Positions 37,476 to 49,684 of a stretch of 64,000 nt of DNA are shown here, one piece after another (positions within the stretch are counted from its first letter, which is position 1; every line of letters starts with the position of its first letter). The translations under genes were made by a program, and so were the position numbers. The stretch is from Dipylidium caninum (Eukaryota > Platyhelminthes > Cestoda > Cyclophyllidea > Dipylidiidae). Below the pieces are notes generated by a model. It was not told where the DNA came from. It saw only the letters and a program-made list of their open reading frames with translations, and ran no database searches. The DNA is taken from positions 4,712,001 through 4,776,000 of the forward strand of contig QEYB01001046.1 of NCBI GenBank assembly GCA_017562135.1. The letters run 5' to 3'.

Positions 37476-40146
37476 CTACAAAAAGACGTCAAATGGTTCC
37501 ATGCACTCGCTGTAGTCCGACGTTAGTAGAATGTGCGTTCTGTTGAAGGAATAGGTGAAACTTGTGCAGTGCACGTGTGTCCCTTGCCCACCCATGCCCC
37601 ACAAGGGGCGGCAGATATTTCAACTGTTCGCATCAAAGTAACTTTATAGTTTGGTTTGAGTTACGGAGAGGCGCACTTTGTGTCGACCGTTCAGGCGCTT
37701 GCCCTCTTCATCCACTTCTTTCCTCTCTTTTATCGGCAGTGGGAGGAAGAAATGACCCGCGGAGGCTGTTTGGCCACCCTCGCGGCGGGTGAGGCCTTAG
37801 TAAACGGCGTCCCAAAGAGGCTGCATTTATTCTCCCCCCCTTCATCAGCGTTTAGTGCCAGGGCAAAAGGTGCAAAAGCGCCACCAACGGGCTGCAACAG
37901 GGGGCGGGGGAGGAGGTGGCGGCACAGAGTCGACCTGCGGAGACTGCGCTATGTGAACCGATTGAAATAGTCGGGTTAAGGAGACCTCGACCTTCTTTTC
38001 ATGTCCGTTATGCTTCTATTATGCCAATTAGCTCTTCGTGCAGTCTGGTAATTGCCTCGTTTCCCAAAATTTTTTCACTCCCACCCAGTTAGCCCAGTCG
38101 TCCGCACCCGCGTTGAAGTGCAGTCGTGCCGCGCTTGGTGCTGCCTGGTGCGTCCAACCCAACTCTTCGTCCCGTTTTCCAACTTTGTGCTCGCAAACTG
38201 TAAGAAGGTGTAAAAAATCGACGAAACAAAAACGAAAACGCCCCACCACAGCTTCAACGGTTATCGGTGCTTCTCGGAGGTAGAAAGCTGCCTTTATGTG
38301 AGAAGAAATTAGCCAAAGCGAAAATTTGTCTTCCTCGTAGCGAACAGCTTTGAAAAAGTGTCCTCCCTACATTGTCAAGTCCTCTGGAAAGGCTGATTGT
38401 GTGACATTTTAAAAATCTCTTAGTTTGAAACCGATATCCCGAATTCCAGGCTCTATTTGAGGGAATGTTGCAATTATCCCCGCTTGCCGGTTCACCGCTC
38501 GCAAGGCAGAGAGGCAGTCGGCGGGGCGACTGACGGTTCGGCTCGGCGGAGAGGCGACCTGTGGCACGGCCTTGCGGGTGTAGGCGAAAGGGCGGACCAC
38601 CCCAGGCCTCACGGCCTCCATTGGCCTTCTGTCCACGGGTGAAGACGAAGTGCCGACACGACTTGTCGACGCGTGGCTCAAGACGGAAAAGAGGGGAGGC
38701 ATGGACGAACCTTCCAAACAACTCAAACGTGTGGAGTGTTTTGTGTGGAAATGGGAGAGTTGACTCCTCTCGGCGTATGAGAGTCAGTCGCGAGAGAGAC
38801 TAAAGCCGCAGGCGCAATGCATGGCAAGCGAAGGGAAGCGAATGACGACTTCAACTTAGCGCCATAAGTAGTGGACAAGTGTAGCCCTGTAAAGCGATTT
38901 CTGAAAGATTTTCATGGGAAATCTCCACCTGACCGATAGCCAAAAGCGTCTGTTTATTGTCTGGCTTTCAGAAAGCTGCCCATTTTGACGCATTCATTTG
39001 GTGACAGGCGACCGAGGGTGGCCTGAATGACAGGTCCGTGTGCAAGTGACATTTTCTAGTGTCGGATAATTGGCGATGTCAAGTAACTGTAGCAGCTCAT
39101 GGCCGCTAAATGAGCCGTCTTTTCGACTGCCTCCCAAATTAACCACAGGCCTACATCGCCCCACGAGTTTGTTACTAACACAGCATTGCCATCACAGTGG
39201 CATCAAATGGAATCAAAGGCGTCACACCAAGAATCACCCAATGCAGGCCGAGTGGTGTCGAAAGATCTCGCCACTGACTGCAGGACGCAGACTGGGACCA
39301 AATGGAGTGGGGCAAATGACTGCCGAGATAGTCAGACTCTCCTCGCGGTGGCTATTTCTCTCCATTACTGGGCCGCTCACCAAAGGAGGCCTGGCCGGCC
39401 GCTGGAGCATCGTCTGCACCGACGCATAAGAGTTCCTCCTGGGGGGCCTTGGAGGCAACTGAGCGCACTCGCGATGCCGCCCGAGGGAGGCGCATGTTGC
39501 CACTGCCGCTTATGCGCATATCTGCAGCGTACGCGAGGTGAAAGAGAAGTGTGTCCTGCAGGTGCACAACACTCAAGTCAAGCACGTGCGCCGATGGTGG
39601 CGAGAAGTGCAGCCAAGAAGTTGGCGGGGTCAAGTGAAGACAGGGGGTTTCAAATGGGTTGGCTGCACACACTTTCCGCCTCATTATTATTATTATTGTG
39701 CGAATGCTAGACTGAAGAGCGGCCACCACACCGCGGGGTACTGCGAAGGACCGCGGTGGCAACAGTCCACGTGGCCCGGCACGTCAGCGGGCGCTTTCGG
39801 TGGGGCGAAAGGCCTCATCTGACAGTGGCGAGGTTGGGGAGGGCTGATGCAGTGCTGGGGCAAACAGAGGAGCCCGGTGCCCCCTGGCCCGGCCGGTCCC
39901 ACTGCGGCCGGGCACGAGGGCGCCGGTGGGCAGGGCGGGGCGGGGGAGGGAAGTGAGGTTTTGCGTCAACTCTGAAGTATTGATTAGTCGCGTTTTTGAA
40001 TTGACTCGAGTCACGGTGAAATTAAGTGAAAATCGATAGGCCGCCGCGGCACGAGGCGACTTCATACACCAGAGCGGTCAGCTGAGCGCCGGTAGTCGTC
40101 GTTAGAAGTGACTCGCAGAGACGCTCGACGAGCAGAAGCGGGGGAC
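37476..40146. other. GC-rich region upstream of the homeobox exons
   Basis: About 2.7 kb that should contain, or lead towards, the missing 5' exons of the engrailed-class gene on the minus strand. One minus frame (about 38726-38450) starting MSCLEGSSMPPLFSVLSHAS has an FSVLSHA string faintly like an EH1 repressor motif and an AYTRK string, but it does not splice in phase to the homeobox exon. (ATT)n occurs at about 39683-39697. Confidence 0.4.
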
Positions 40147-40818
40147 ATGGCGTCTAGTCCGAGATCCTCCGCACCCGAACAGGAGGTGAGGATATTCAAA
40201 GAAATCCACGACTACTACGGCAAACAGGTGTTGCAGAACGTGAGACGCTGGGAGTGGGCAGTCATTCACGAGGCGGTGACTCGCGAACAGCTCTTCTTCT
40301 TGCACAGTTGTGTCAGAAACGATGTCTTCCCCAAAAGTGTTCACTACAAGCCCCCCATCCCCACAGACAGGGCCAAAGATTTGGCCTACAAATTATCCGT
40401 ACAGATGCGCAAAGAACTCATAACCGACGCTCATCATAGGTTGGACAAGTACGCTTTCGAGATAAATAAATGGAGATCAATCTGCGAGGGACAAATGGAA
40501 ACCAACTGGATTGAGCGTGTGAAAGCGGCTATTCACTACACAGCAGACGCCAAAAGGCAAGTGAAGAGAGACTACCTCAACCAGAAGCTGCAGCGACTCC
40601 GAAGTCCGCGCAAGGAGAATCAGGAAAATTTGATTGGCAGACTCTCCCAAATGACGATCACCAGAAATAGACGTGTTCTTGGTGAGGCCAGTCAGCTTCA
40701 TGAGGATTTTTGGACCATCGTTTGTCGACTTTGGTGAAGATAAGCTCGACTTCCCCAGTTTTAATGCTGCCTTTGGGTTTGAGTTTCAAGATTCCGGACT
40801 TTACGAGGACTACTTATA
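40147..40818 (+). CDS. Intronless helical orphan protein, retroelement-like region
   Basis: A single-exon gene starting at ATG 40147 (MASSPRSSAPEQEVRIF...). The uninterrupted frame stops at 40737, but a coding-like acidic/aromatic tail (NAAFGFEFQDSG, ending EDYL with TAG 40816-40818) continues in the next frame. The two join if one T of the run 40707-40711 is extra, giving about 223 aa. The protein looks mostly helical and charged. Residues about 55-75 (SCVRNDVFPKSVHYKPPIPT) resemble a C...N-x-PKS-x-x-KPPI-T pattern that I recall from N-terminal regions of retroelement-derived, possibly Penelope-like, invertebrate proteins. No reverse transcriptase, nuclease or transmembrane segment is present nearby. 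It could be a domesticated element fragment or a lineage-specific gene. Function is unknown. Confidence 0.7.
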
Positions 40819-43052
40819 GTGGAGCTGTTTAAATATCTTTGTATTGTTAGCATATTCATACTATCTCACCAACGTTTACATCCTTTGTTTACTACACCAA
40901 ATATTTATACTCTTACAGATATCTCATCTTCTCCTGCAACCGTGATTTAAACAGATACTTGGGGTTAGCAAACAAAAAAACTTGGGCCCTTTTTGTAAAA
41001 TGCAATGACACCTCTTCCATTCATTACATGGTGAAGAGAAAAGTCGAGCCCCCAAATTAGCTGACACAAAATGACGGTCCAGTCGTGCCTACGAAGGGCA
41101 GTAGTTGATCTCCCCACAGAATTCTTATCTTAAACTGGAATGACTTGTCGAGAACTCACCGGATGATGGACGATCAGAATACCGTGTGCAGAAGATCCAC
41201 GCAGGCAGGGGCAGATTACAAGGGTGTCTGTTTGTCCGAAAATAACCTTTCGCTTTTGCACACAGGTGTTTTGTCAGTCCCTTCAATTCGAAAGGGCGTT
41301 ATATCTCGTAGAATGTCGGCAATAAAGAAGCCAGTAGAGCTCATTGTTGGGGCGAGCGCGTTTCGAGGACGCTGGGCGACAGAGTGCAGGCCGAGAGGGA
41401 GGTGCGCCCGGGGGCGGCGCTTTCGCAGAGGGGGGAGAGGGGAGACGCGATTCATTCGCTGCGCCGCGCAGTGCGCACACGCGCATTTCGCGGCGCCAAT
41501 CAGACCGCGTCCGAGGCACAGAGGCGGAGGGGAGTCGGGGGGGAGAGGGGGAGGGGGACCGAGGCAGGCGCAGCAGCATCGACACTGCATCCCACTCGCT
41601 CGAGAGGCTCGGAATCATTGCCCGGTTGGAGTGAGCGCAAATAGACAATGTTGCGGCCGAGGGAGTAGGAGAACCAGATGGAAAGTGGATTTTTATTGCG
41701 TTAAGCTCGATTATGCAACTCGGATAGGCCTTCAACGCAAAGGGGAAGCGGTTTAATTGAGTGAATAGACTCACACGAATACCGCCTGGAAAATTGCGTG
41801 CCAAAATGTCTGAAGTTTCATCAGTGCCTTCTTCCGTGCTTGCTCATCTCCCCAATTGCGGTGAGGGCGACCTGTGATCCGCTGGCAACATACGAAAAAT
41901 TACGCTTTAAACGAGTCGAGGATGAACTTTGTTCCACTCACATCCTCACCTGCCCCGAGCACTTCCGACCCAACTTTTGGAAGGTCATGGCAGAGGCATT
42001 TCTCCAGCTCTCTTGACACGCCAGATCGTTCGTTATCCTTTCCCCTGAACCTCTAAATCATTACTGACATAAAAGCTCTGAACGAATATCATTATTGGGA
42101 AATACGCTCTTCCTCCTTTCGATCACCCCGTACTTAACATTTACAGAACCTGTCCACCTTCCGGGCTGCCACCACCTACAACCTTCGGCATCTACTGCGA
42201 CTCACCACCCCAACCCCTGGGTGAGATGCTTGTCCATTTGGTCGCCGGAGAGTGCCGACTCAACTACCATTCCATTCTCACCCTCACTCCATAAAACAAG
42301 ACAAAGCTGGTTGGCTCGTTGCGGCAAGCTGAGGTGGGGAAAGCTGCACAACTCCAAGTTTCCTCCTCCCTCCCTCCCCCCCCCCATGAACAAGTAACCC
42401 CATCTCCAAATCAACCGTACCTGGAGGCGAAATGTACTTCGTCCCTCTAACTCAGCACCGCGAGTTGCTGTGTACCCTCTACTCACAAATGAATTTTCCA
42501 ATTCCAGATTGTATTGCGCTATATTATTAAGGCCACTGATGCTGAAGGTCTGAGCAAAACATCCACACAATCAGAGAATAATGGGAGGAGGTAAGTGAGC
42601 AGAATAATGTTTATTGAGGCCTAACATTATCCTCTGAGTAGATAAAGAAATATTAAGACGAGAAGTAGTAAAAGAACAGTATTGGAAAGCACGATTCTGT
42701 TGGGAGCGTCCTCTCCCCTCCTTGATTAGGATATGAGGCAGAATTCTGAAAGTTAGAGACATTAGGGTATCGTTAACCAACAGACTGTGATGAACAGCAC
42801 GGGGCAGAGGGGGACGGTTGTCTTGAGTCTGCGGCTCTGTATACACAATCCAAATTAAGGAGCAGATCTTGCGTTTTGCATGATAATCTTAACACTAATG
42901 CTTTAACGCGGAGGGAGGGGGGTTCCGAGCACATTTCCTTGGTCAAATTAGTTACGAAAATATGTAGTGTTGACGACATTAAATCACCGTCATAAACGAT
43001 GGCGACGACTAAGATGTTACACAGTGAAAAGTTGAATGAGAAAAGCAGAAGA
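40819..43052. other. Spacer with CpG-rich island and composition change
   Basis: AT-rich to about 41.3 kb, then a sharply CpG-rich segment (about 41340-41640), then AT-rich for the rest of the window. The island supports open frames on both strands that encode Arg/Gly/Pro-rich strings, which I do not accept as genes. No protein family is recognised. Confidence 0.5.
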
Positions 43053-46000
43053 CTAAAACTCACGATCATTCACAAATTCTTCTGATGGCAGAGCTATTCC
43101 CTCCTTCGCCTTTAAGGCGGCCTTAAGTTCCTCTGCAGTCGTCAACGCTTTGTTTAACTGTAAGATGAAGGAGCCAAAATGACCCACTGGAGAAGTCCCT
43201 CACCTTAATGAGGATCGACCTCTCGCGGGTTAACTCGGCAACCCTAAGTACTCAGGCATACAGAAGCTCACCTCCGACCGAAATTGTTTCTGCAAATCTA
43301 GATTTTTCGTACCTAAAGCAACAAATTAAGGAGAGAATAAAAGTTTTGGGAAGAGACCAATGGGGATAAAAGCCCTACAAGCTTATTTTAGCATCATGTT
43401 ATGACTAGATTTTAGAAAACGAATTCTCACCTTTCACAACTTGAAGCCACTTGTCAAAATTGCTCTGTAAGTAGTCCATTGCGGATTTGCATTCGTTGCT
43501 TTTCAACTAAACGAAGGTTACAGTCAAATGACGACAAACAATGTTACAGATTCGGATGGGAACACTTACAAACATATAATAGCGCCGAAGATCATTAAGG
43601 ACCTTGGGTAGACTAGCTCCCTCTTTGGAAGAAGCATCCCCTGAAAGTAGTTCATTGGCAAAAATAACCGACTATTTCACAAGTTAATGCGACAGCCTTG
43701 AACGGACTATGACAAATCAGGACCTTACGAATACATAAAATAACAGATTATTGGGTAGCGTATGAACACCAAAAAGAGAGAAAGAAGTCGTATAAGAAAA
43801 AGTTGCTCACAAAGGCAATCAAGGCGTTCGATGGCAACTTCATGAGCAGTCTTTACGACGGGCTGTGAGTCGGTCTCAACGTCAAGGCAGGGGGTAGTGC
43901 TGCAGGTCGTCGGACTGGCATTTGTAGGCCAAGAATCGCGGGGGGAAAAAAAAGAGTTCACCTTGTTGGACAAATTTCTAAAACTGAATTGGGAAAACGG
44001 ACGAGTTGGTGAAGAGGTATCGGAAGTAGAAAACTGAAAATTCGATGCCCCAGCCTCCTGCCGCCTCGCGTTTGAACAGTTGATAATAAAAGATAATGTG
44101 TCTTAGAGTCTAAGTTCCTGAAGTGAGGAGTTCTGATCTGGCAATGCGATGAAAGACATTTCTTGTTTGCACCGATAACGCATTTCTCGAGGGATATAAG
44201 ACGGAGGAATCATCACTAACGAAAAAGAGATTTGTGATAAAAACGCCAAGTATGCACATACTAGCTTAAAAAGTGCCAAACATTAAGAGGTGGGGGGTGG
44301 GGGTGGGGGAAGGGAAATCATTGTAGCTTAACTTATTCGTTCGAACTATAATCAATCAACTGACCAGACTGAGTTGAGACTTAATTTCGCTAAGGCGAAC
44401 AGGTCAAAAAACTCATTTGACAGTGCGTAAAATTTTCAGCCTTAAGGCGTAGTGTTATGCATCCGCGAAACGCTGACTTAAAAATATAACCAACGACTAG
44501 ACAATAGGTAAAATGGTTATTTCCTAATAGCTTGAGTCGTGGCCAAGTTAGTATACAAAAAACATATATTATGGATAGCTAGACTTACGAAATCGGGAAA
44601 ACACAAGACTCAGATGGAAAGCGATCACGTGTAGATACTGGCCGCACATTATCAACCTTGTCGGTATAACGATTGGCTCCTTGGACCCCCATGCTGACGG
44701 CATTGGGCCTTTCGGAAAGCTTTTCGGCAGGAGCAGTGGCCCCTCCAGCTTTGATGCTAGCAGAAGCTTTCGGTCGACCGGAATATCCGTGGTCATTTTG
44801 ACCAGATTTGAAGACTTCGACATCATCAAGCTGATGATTCAAATCTTCCGCAACTTTAATGTAGTGGAGTAGCTAAAATTAATTGCAAATGATGCGAAAG
44901 GAAAGAGTACTCGAAATCACTAGTTCGCCTGTGTGCCCTAATTATGCACGAGAAAATAGCTATCCGTGGGATATTATTTTTAACCATTATTAGTAAAAGA
45001 AACTAATCGTACCCACCTTTTCTCGTATTAATTCCTTTCTACCAGGGGCCGATTCAACTAAAGTAAAAGTAAGCGAATAAATAGAGCGAGAATAATATGA
45101 ACAGATAATCAGAGATCTAACCTACTTTGAAGAGAGGAAACTAAGTGGCTGAGCCCTTCCTTATAGTTAAAATAGGCATCTACGAGTTCTCCTTTTGAGT
45201 AGAGGTCATCAGCAATCATTATATAGTCAACCTAACAGGAAAATGGAAAAGTGAAAATGTTGAGTGGGGAGGAGCTGTGGTGGAAGGGATGGAGGGACAC
45301 TACCATAACTCACTGCTTTTTGAAGACTCTGAGGGCAAGGAGCATGGGCCAGGTCAATGAAAGGGTGGATGAAGAAGTGTTCGTGATGAATGCGTTCGGA
45401 GGGCTTTCGTTTTAACAACTTGGAAAGCAAGTCTATGCAGTCTTTACTGAAACTACATTGACTGGGAATCTGCGACAAGGGTTGAAGGAGACAAAAGTTT
45501 GCTTTTGAATTCCAAATAAAAAAAGGAAAAGGGTATTCAGCAATACGTTCTTTCTAGCGATGTGCATCTAAGCTGAAGTTGGCGTAATATTACCACAATC
45601 AAACACATTTAAATGTCAAAATTGGCGCGTTCAAACGCTGGGCTGTTATTAAGTCTATAATAAATTCAACTTCTTCAAAATGCTCAATGAACCTCGATGG
45701 GTGAATTGTCCATAAGCTTGGCTTTCACCTCGTTGACGTTGGTGGAGGCAAACGGTGCTTTTCCGAATAAGCATTCTGAAATAGTGATATGCATAATTGA
45801 GGTATTATAAAACCAAATTAACATGTCAAAGAACAAATGAACGAAATTCTCAACAATTTGTTTCGGTGAGAGGATCTAAAACATGACTACCTTTAAACAA
45901 AGATCGAAAGTGTGAAAACAGTAGCGTTTGAAGCATCTCAACTATCTAGGACAAAATAGCAGTTTTAGCCTTTGTCAAAAATGTTCTCAGTGCTCACCAA

Positions 46001-46878
46001 AGAGAATGATGCCAACGGACCAAAGATCACAGGATCTCTCGTAGATGCCAAAGTTGTAGATCTCAGGAGCCATGTAAAGTAGTGAACCACGAATTTCATT
46101 CCTTTTCTCCGGTTTCTCCAATGATTTAGCAAAACCAAAATCTTTAAATGAATGAATATTCTCAATGAGCTTGAAATGATGTCTCACACAAATAGAACTT
46201 GCGATTCGAGCAAATTACAACAGAACACCGACACGATATACTTTCGATGATTTGATGTACGAATGTAAAATTGGGGATAAGATTAAAAAGATAATTACTA
46301 GTACACACTGTGGTAAATCCCATACGACTCACCAGCCAATTTCAGAACAGGGGGGATCGATGTCGTTAAAAGGATGTTCTGCGGTTTTATATCCATATGC
46401 ACGATGTTTTTTTCATACAAATAATGCAATGCGAAAGCTAGCACAGATGATGATAGGATTGTAGAACCCATACCAAGTTGCTGAAGGAAGTAGCGAATGG
46501 TCCTTTCGGGAAGACTCCTTTTTGATTTAAGAAAAGAGCTCAAGTCACCTCCACCAAGATATTCCATAAAAATATACACATAATATGAGTCCCACTAGAA
46601 AACAATAAAGATTCTCAAAGCCTTACAGAAAAATCGGTCATTACAGCAATGTTTCGGTGTTTAAGTTTCTTCAGGATACCAATTTCATCGACAAGATTGT
46701 CCTGGGCACGTTTGCACAGGGTCTTCGTAGCAATACGTTTCACAGCGACAACATCACGCGTTTTCTACGCATGTTACAGTAGTGGTTATGCAATTACCTG
46801 GTTTACAGCCTTGAAAACTTCTCCATATGCACCCCTTCCAAGTCGTTCCGTGAAAGTGTATCCGAAAACACTAAGCAT
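43053..46878 (-). CDS. ULK3: ULK3-like serine/threonine kinase with MIT region
   Basis: A protein kinase of the ULK/ATG1 group, resembling ULK3, which acts in autophagy, Hedgehog signalling and ESCRT/abscission control. N-terminal exons: 46799-46878 (ERLGRGAYGEVFKAVN, the Gly-rich loop), 46627-46764 (VVAVKRIATKTL, the ATP-binding Lys), 46474-46594 (VYIFMEYLGGGDLSSFL hinge), then after a 36-nt intron up to 46437 the catalytic loop IVHMDIKPQNILL. The next exon (about 46000-46165) carries DFGFAK, RGSLLYMAPEI and DLWSVGIILF. Further exons near 45700-45770 and 45310-45475 complete the C-lobe (LLSKLLKRKPSERI). Exon about 45122-45229 (YIMIADDLYSKGELVDAYFNY) looks like a MIT microtubule-interacting and transport domain. 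The remaining small exons down to about 43053 are Lys/Glu-rich helices, and the 3' boundary is uncertain because the terminal TAG lies inside a donor-like GTGAGT. Confidence 0.87.
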
Positions 46879-49684
46879 TGAGCCTATTAGAAAGGAGTTA
46901 TAAAATGCATAACAAAAGTACCACTAGTTAGATAACCGTGAATGACTACATCGACCAATAATGTAAAAAAAATGCAGCAATAAGCCAATCAGCATTAAAA
47001 TGTTCGAAAAAAGAATTAAGATGGAAAGAATATTTAGTATTAAAAAATGAGAGAAGGGAAAAGTCAGCTGGACAGCTAGTGAATTCGGGAATATTTGTAA
47101 TAGTCATATTGTTGTGGCTTGCACATAGTGAAAGGGAGCAATAAATCCCCTCAAACGATTATGTAGACAGTGTGTTACAGATAGTGTAAATTTCAGTCAC
47201 CATTGATTCGTCACACAAGTAGCCGTATATGCAGATACAGCCTGTTTGCATCGAACAAAATCAACCTGGTCGATAACATGCGCAAGAAGTAAGAATAAAA
47301 AGATAATAATCGCTCACCAAACCTTGCCGATGGCGCACTGGAAAGATAAATGGATGGCCCAGAGGCCCACTAATGCCAATGGCATTGATGCTATGTCAGA
47401 ACGTGTACGTAAAATCGCCTCAAAGGACAGGAGATTAAAAACACACCGCACGGTTACCAATGTTATTATCTCTTGAAAGGGATTAAATTGTAAGTGTCCT
47501 GGGCAATAATAGCGCAATAAAAATTAGCAAATCAAAGAGACAGTAAATTACTGTGCAAATGAAAATCAAGCGCAAGAAATACCATTATATGACATGATAA
47601 AAGAGACACACCTGATAGACCTACATGTAACGTAAGAAAAACAAGTCCCATATACCTCGCATTTACAGGACACCTCACGCCTTGCCCGTGGCAAGGAAAA
47701 AGATTTATTGTACAGGCTCACGCTCTGAAGGAGAAAATTCACCTACACTGCCAAAGAGAATATTTACACGCTAATGTACCGCTACAAGACTTTATTGGCT
47801 CCCCTACAATTTGCCGTGACTCATGAAAACTAAATGCTGACTCATTGTCGACCCGGAGAACTGATTTAAAGTTGTTTCAAACGTACATGCATATCTGTAA
47901 GCGCAACAACTATGATGATTACTTACAATTCACATAATGAGGGGGAAACAGGGCGTACATTTGATGGTTGCAAAATATCTAAGAGACATATGTTGATACG
48001 GACCACGGTAGTGATTGGTAGACATTCTCGGAATAGTAATTCAGACTGAGGGACGCCCTACAATGAACACACTTAGGAACTGAGTTAAATGGCCAATTAA
48101 TTAATCTTTGCAGTTGGGACATTTACAGCCTGAAGAGGATCTTGCATTTTTATTGTGCTAGGTTCCTAGGCATAAATTAACATGTTTAGCGGTACAAGGC
48201 CTGGGGCTAACTCGCGGTCACAACAATCGGTCTTTTGCTCGCCCAACTAAGGATACAATTATCGCAGCCAATAATGTATTTCTTACGTGTCACACATTTG
48301 ATCTACGAGGAATGCAAAGTTGGTAAATTACTTTTCTCCCCAGGTGGTCCATATACTATAAGTTTACCCACGGTACGGGTATGTTGGGTTACCTTTATTC
48401 TTAGATAGAGTTGGAAAAATTTGGGATAGGCGGCGGAGAATATGAAGGTCAGTCTCAAATTACAGTTTACAATATATCTGCAGCTGTGCATTCTTAGCAC
48501 AAACAACATTTACGCCAATAATTTTTAATATGGGCGTTTTCTAGTCCCAACAGGACATATTACTGTCTATGAATGCGCATGGAAGTCGATAGCACAAGTT
48601 GTTCATTTAATTTCCTCAACACCCGCTATATCTGACTCGTCATCGCGCACTCGTATTCGATGGAAGAGCAGCTGGAGGAGAACTTAAGGTCATCGTAAGC
48701 CCTAAGCCCACCTTCTAGGCTTTGCGCCCTGTGGCTTTTATGCGGTTGCGTCTATTACTGTTAATGGAACTCCCATAGCCAATTTCTAAAGCTCCGCAAA
48801 CGATGTTTATTACATACACGGTTACCAGGAAATTCACACATAACACTTCCGTTATCACGAAGCACCATTTCTTGCTTATTTTTCGTGTTAAAAGTTAACG
48901 AGGATTTCGCTAGGCTTGCCCATGGGAAAAACGTAGGCGTGCAATGTATCGACACCACCGGCCTCCCACTCCCTTGCAGTTGGCAAATGTCCCCTTCAGG
49001 CTTCAAACATATTATCCTCGGTCTACAGACATGCACTTTTGATTACTGAATCCGAAGGTGAAAAACCACCTGTGGTAACCCTTGAGTTAGAGAAAAGGTC
49101 AGTCTATAACATATTACTAACTCGTCTTTAGACGAATCTTAATGGCTCAATCAGGTGGGTATATCACCGTCATCCACAGAGAAAATACAAGTTAAAGGAA
49201 TTCTGGAAATTCTTTGATCCTCCTCCTATCCTTCTTGTACTATATTTACCTGAGTCGATGGGTATCATAAAGTAGTTCTTCGACCACTGGCTAGAATATT
49301 CTTGCCTGTTTAGGTGAATCTCGCAGTGGGGCTTATTGTTTCACGAACTCGAGTGACCTTTGCAATAATGTGCTGCAAATAAGTACAGGTTTAATAAAAA
49401 ATTCATGCAGGTTCGGCGTCTCGGGTACATCAACATTATAAGTTTTAAAGCAGCTTTGACGGGAAGCGTCAACAGATTTTGAATAGAGGTGATTAGGTGG
49501 ATTGACTTTGATAATTTACTAATTTAGTAGCCGGCTAGAACGTTTTGTGAAGGCTAGAACGCTAGAAGGATATTAACTTAAAACAAGCGTAACAACCTCT
49601 CATCAAGCCAAACTTTCCGAGTTTTTGTGGAATTAAGCGTCTAATGAAAAGATGGGCTTTGATGGTAATGAGAGTAGGATCCTT
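46879..49684. other. AT-rich intergenic region, nothing recognised
   Basis: About 2.8 kb upstream of the ULK3-like gene and downstream of the zinc-finger gene. Open frames are short. A 91-codon minus frame (48761-49036) has several cysteines but no recognisable motif. The first few hundred bases beside 46878 must hold the kinase promoter and 5' leader, but no defined element is visible. Confidence 0.5.

Noticed and set aside
38409..38726. Candidate upstream exon of the engrailed-class gene (FSVLSHAS and AYTRK strings)
   Set aside because: Motif match is weak, and no donor joins in phase with the exon at 37475, which needs one leftover base.
41145..41756. A 200-codon plus frame over the CpG island
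   Set aside because: The Arg/Gly-rich composition and equally long minus frames show that it is a GC effect.
48761..49036. A 91-codon minus frame with several cysteines
   Set aside because: No motif or spacing typical of a zinc finger or secreted cysteine-rich protein, and no neighbouring exon.
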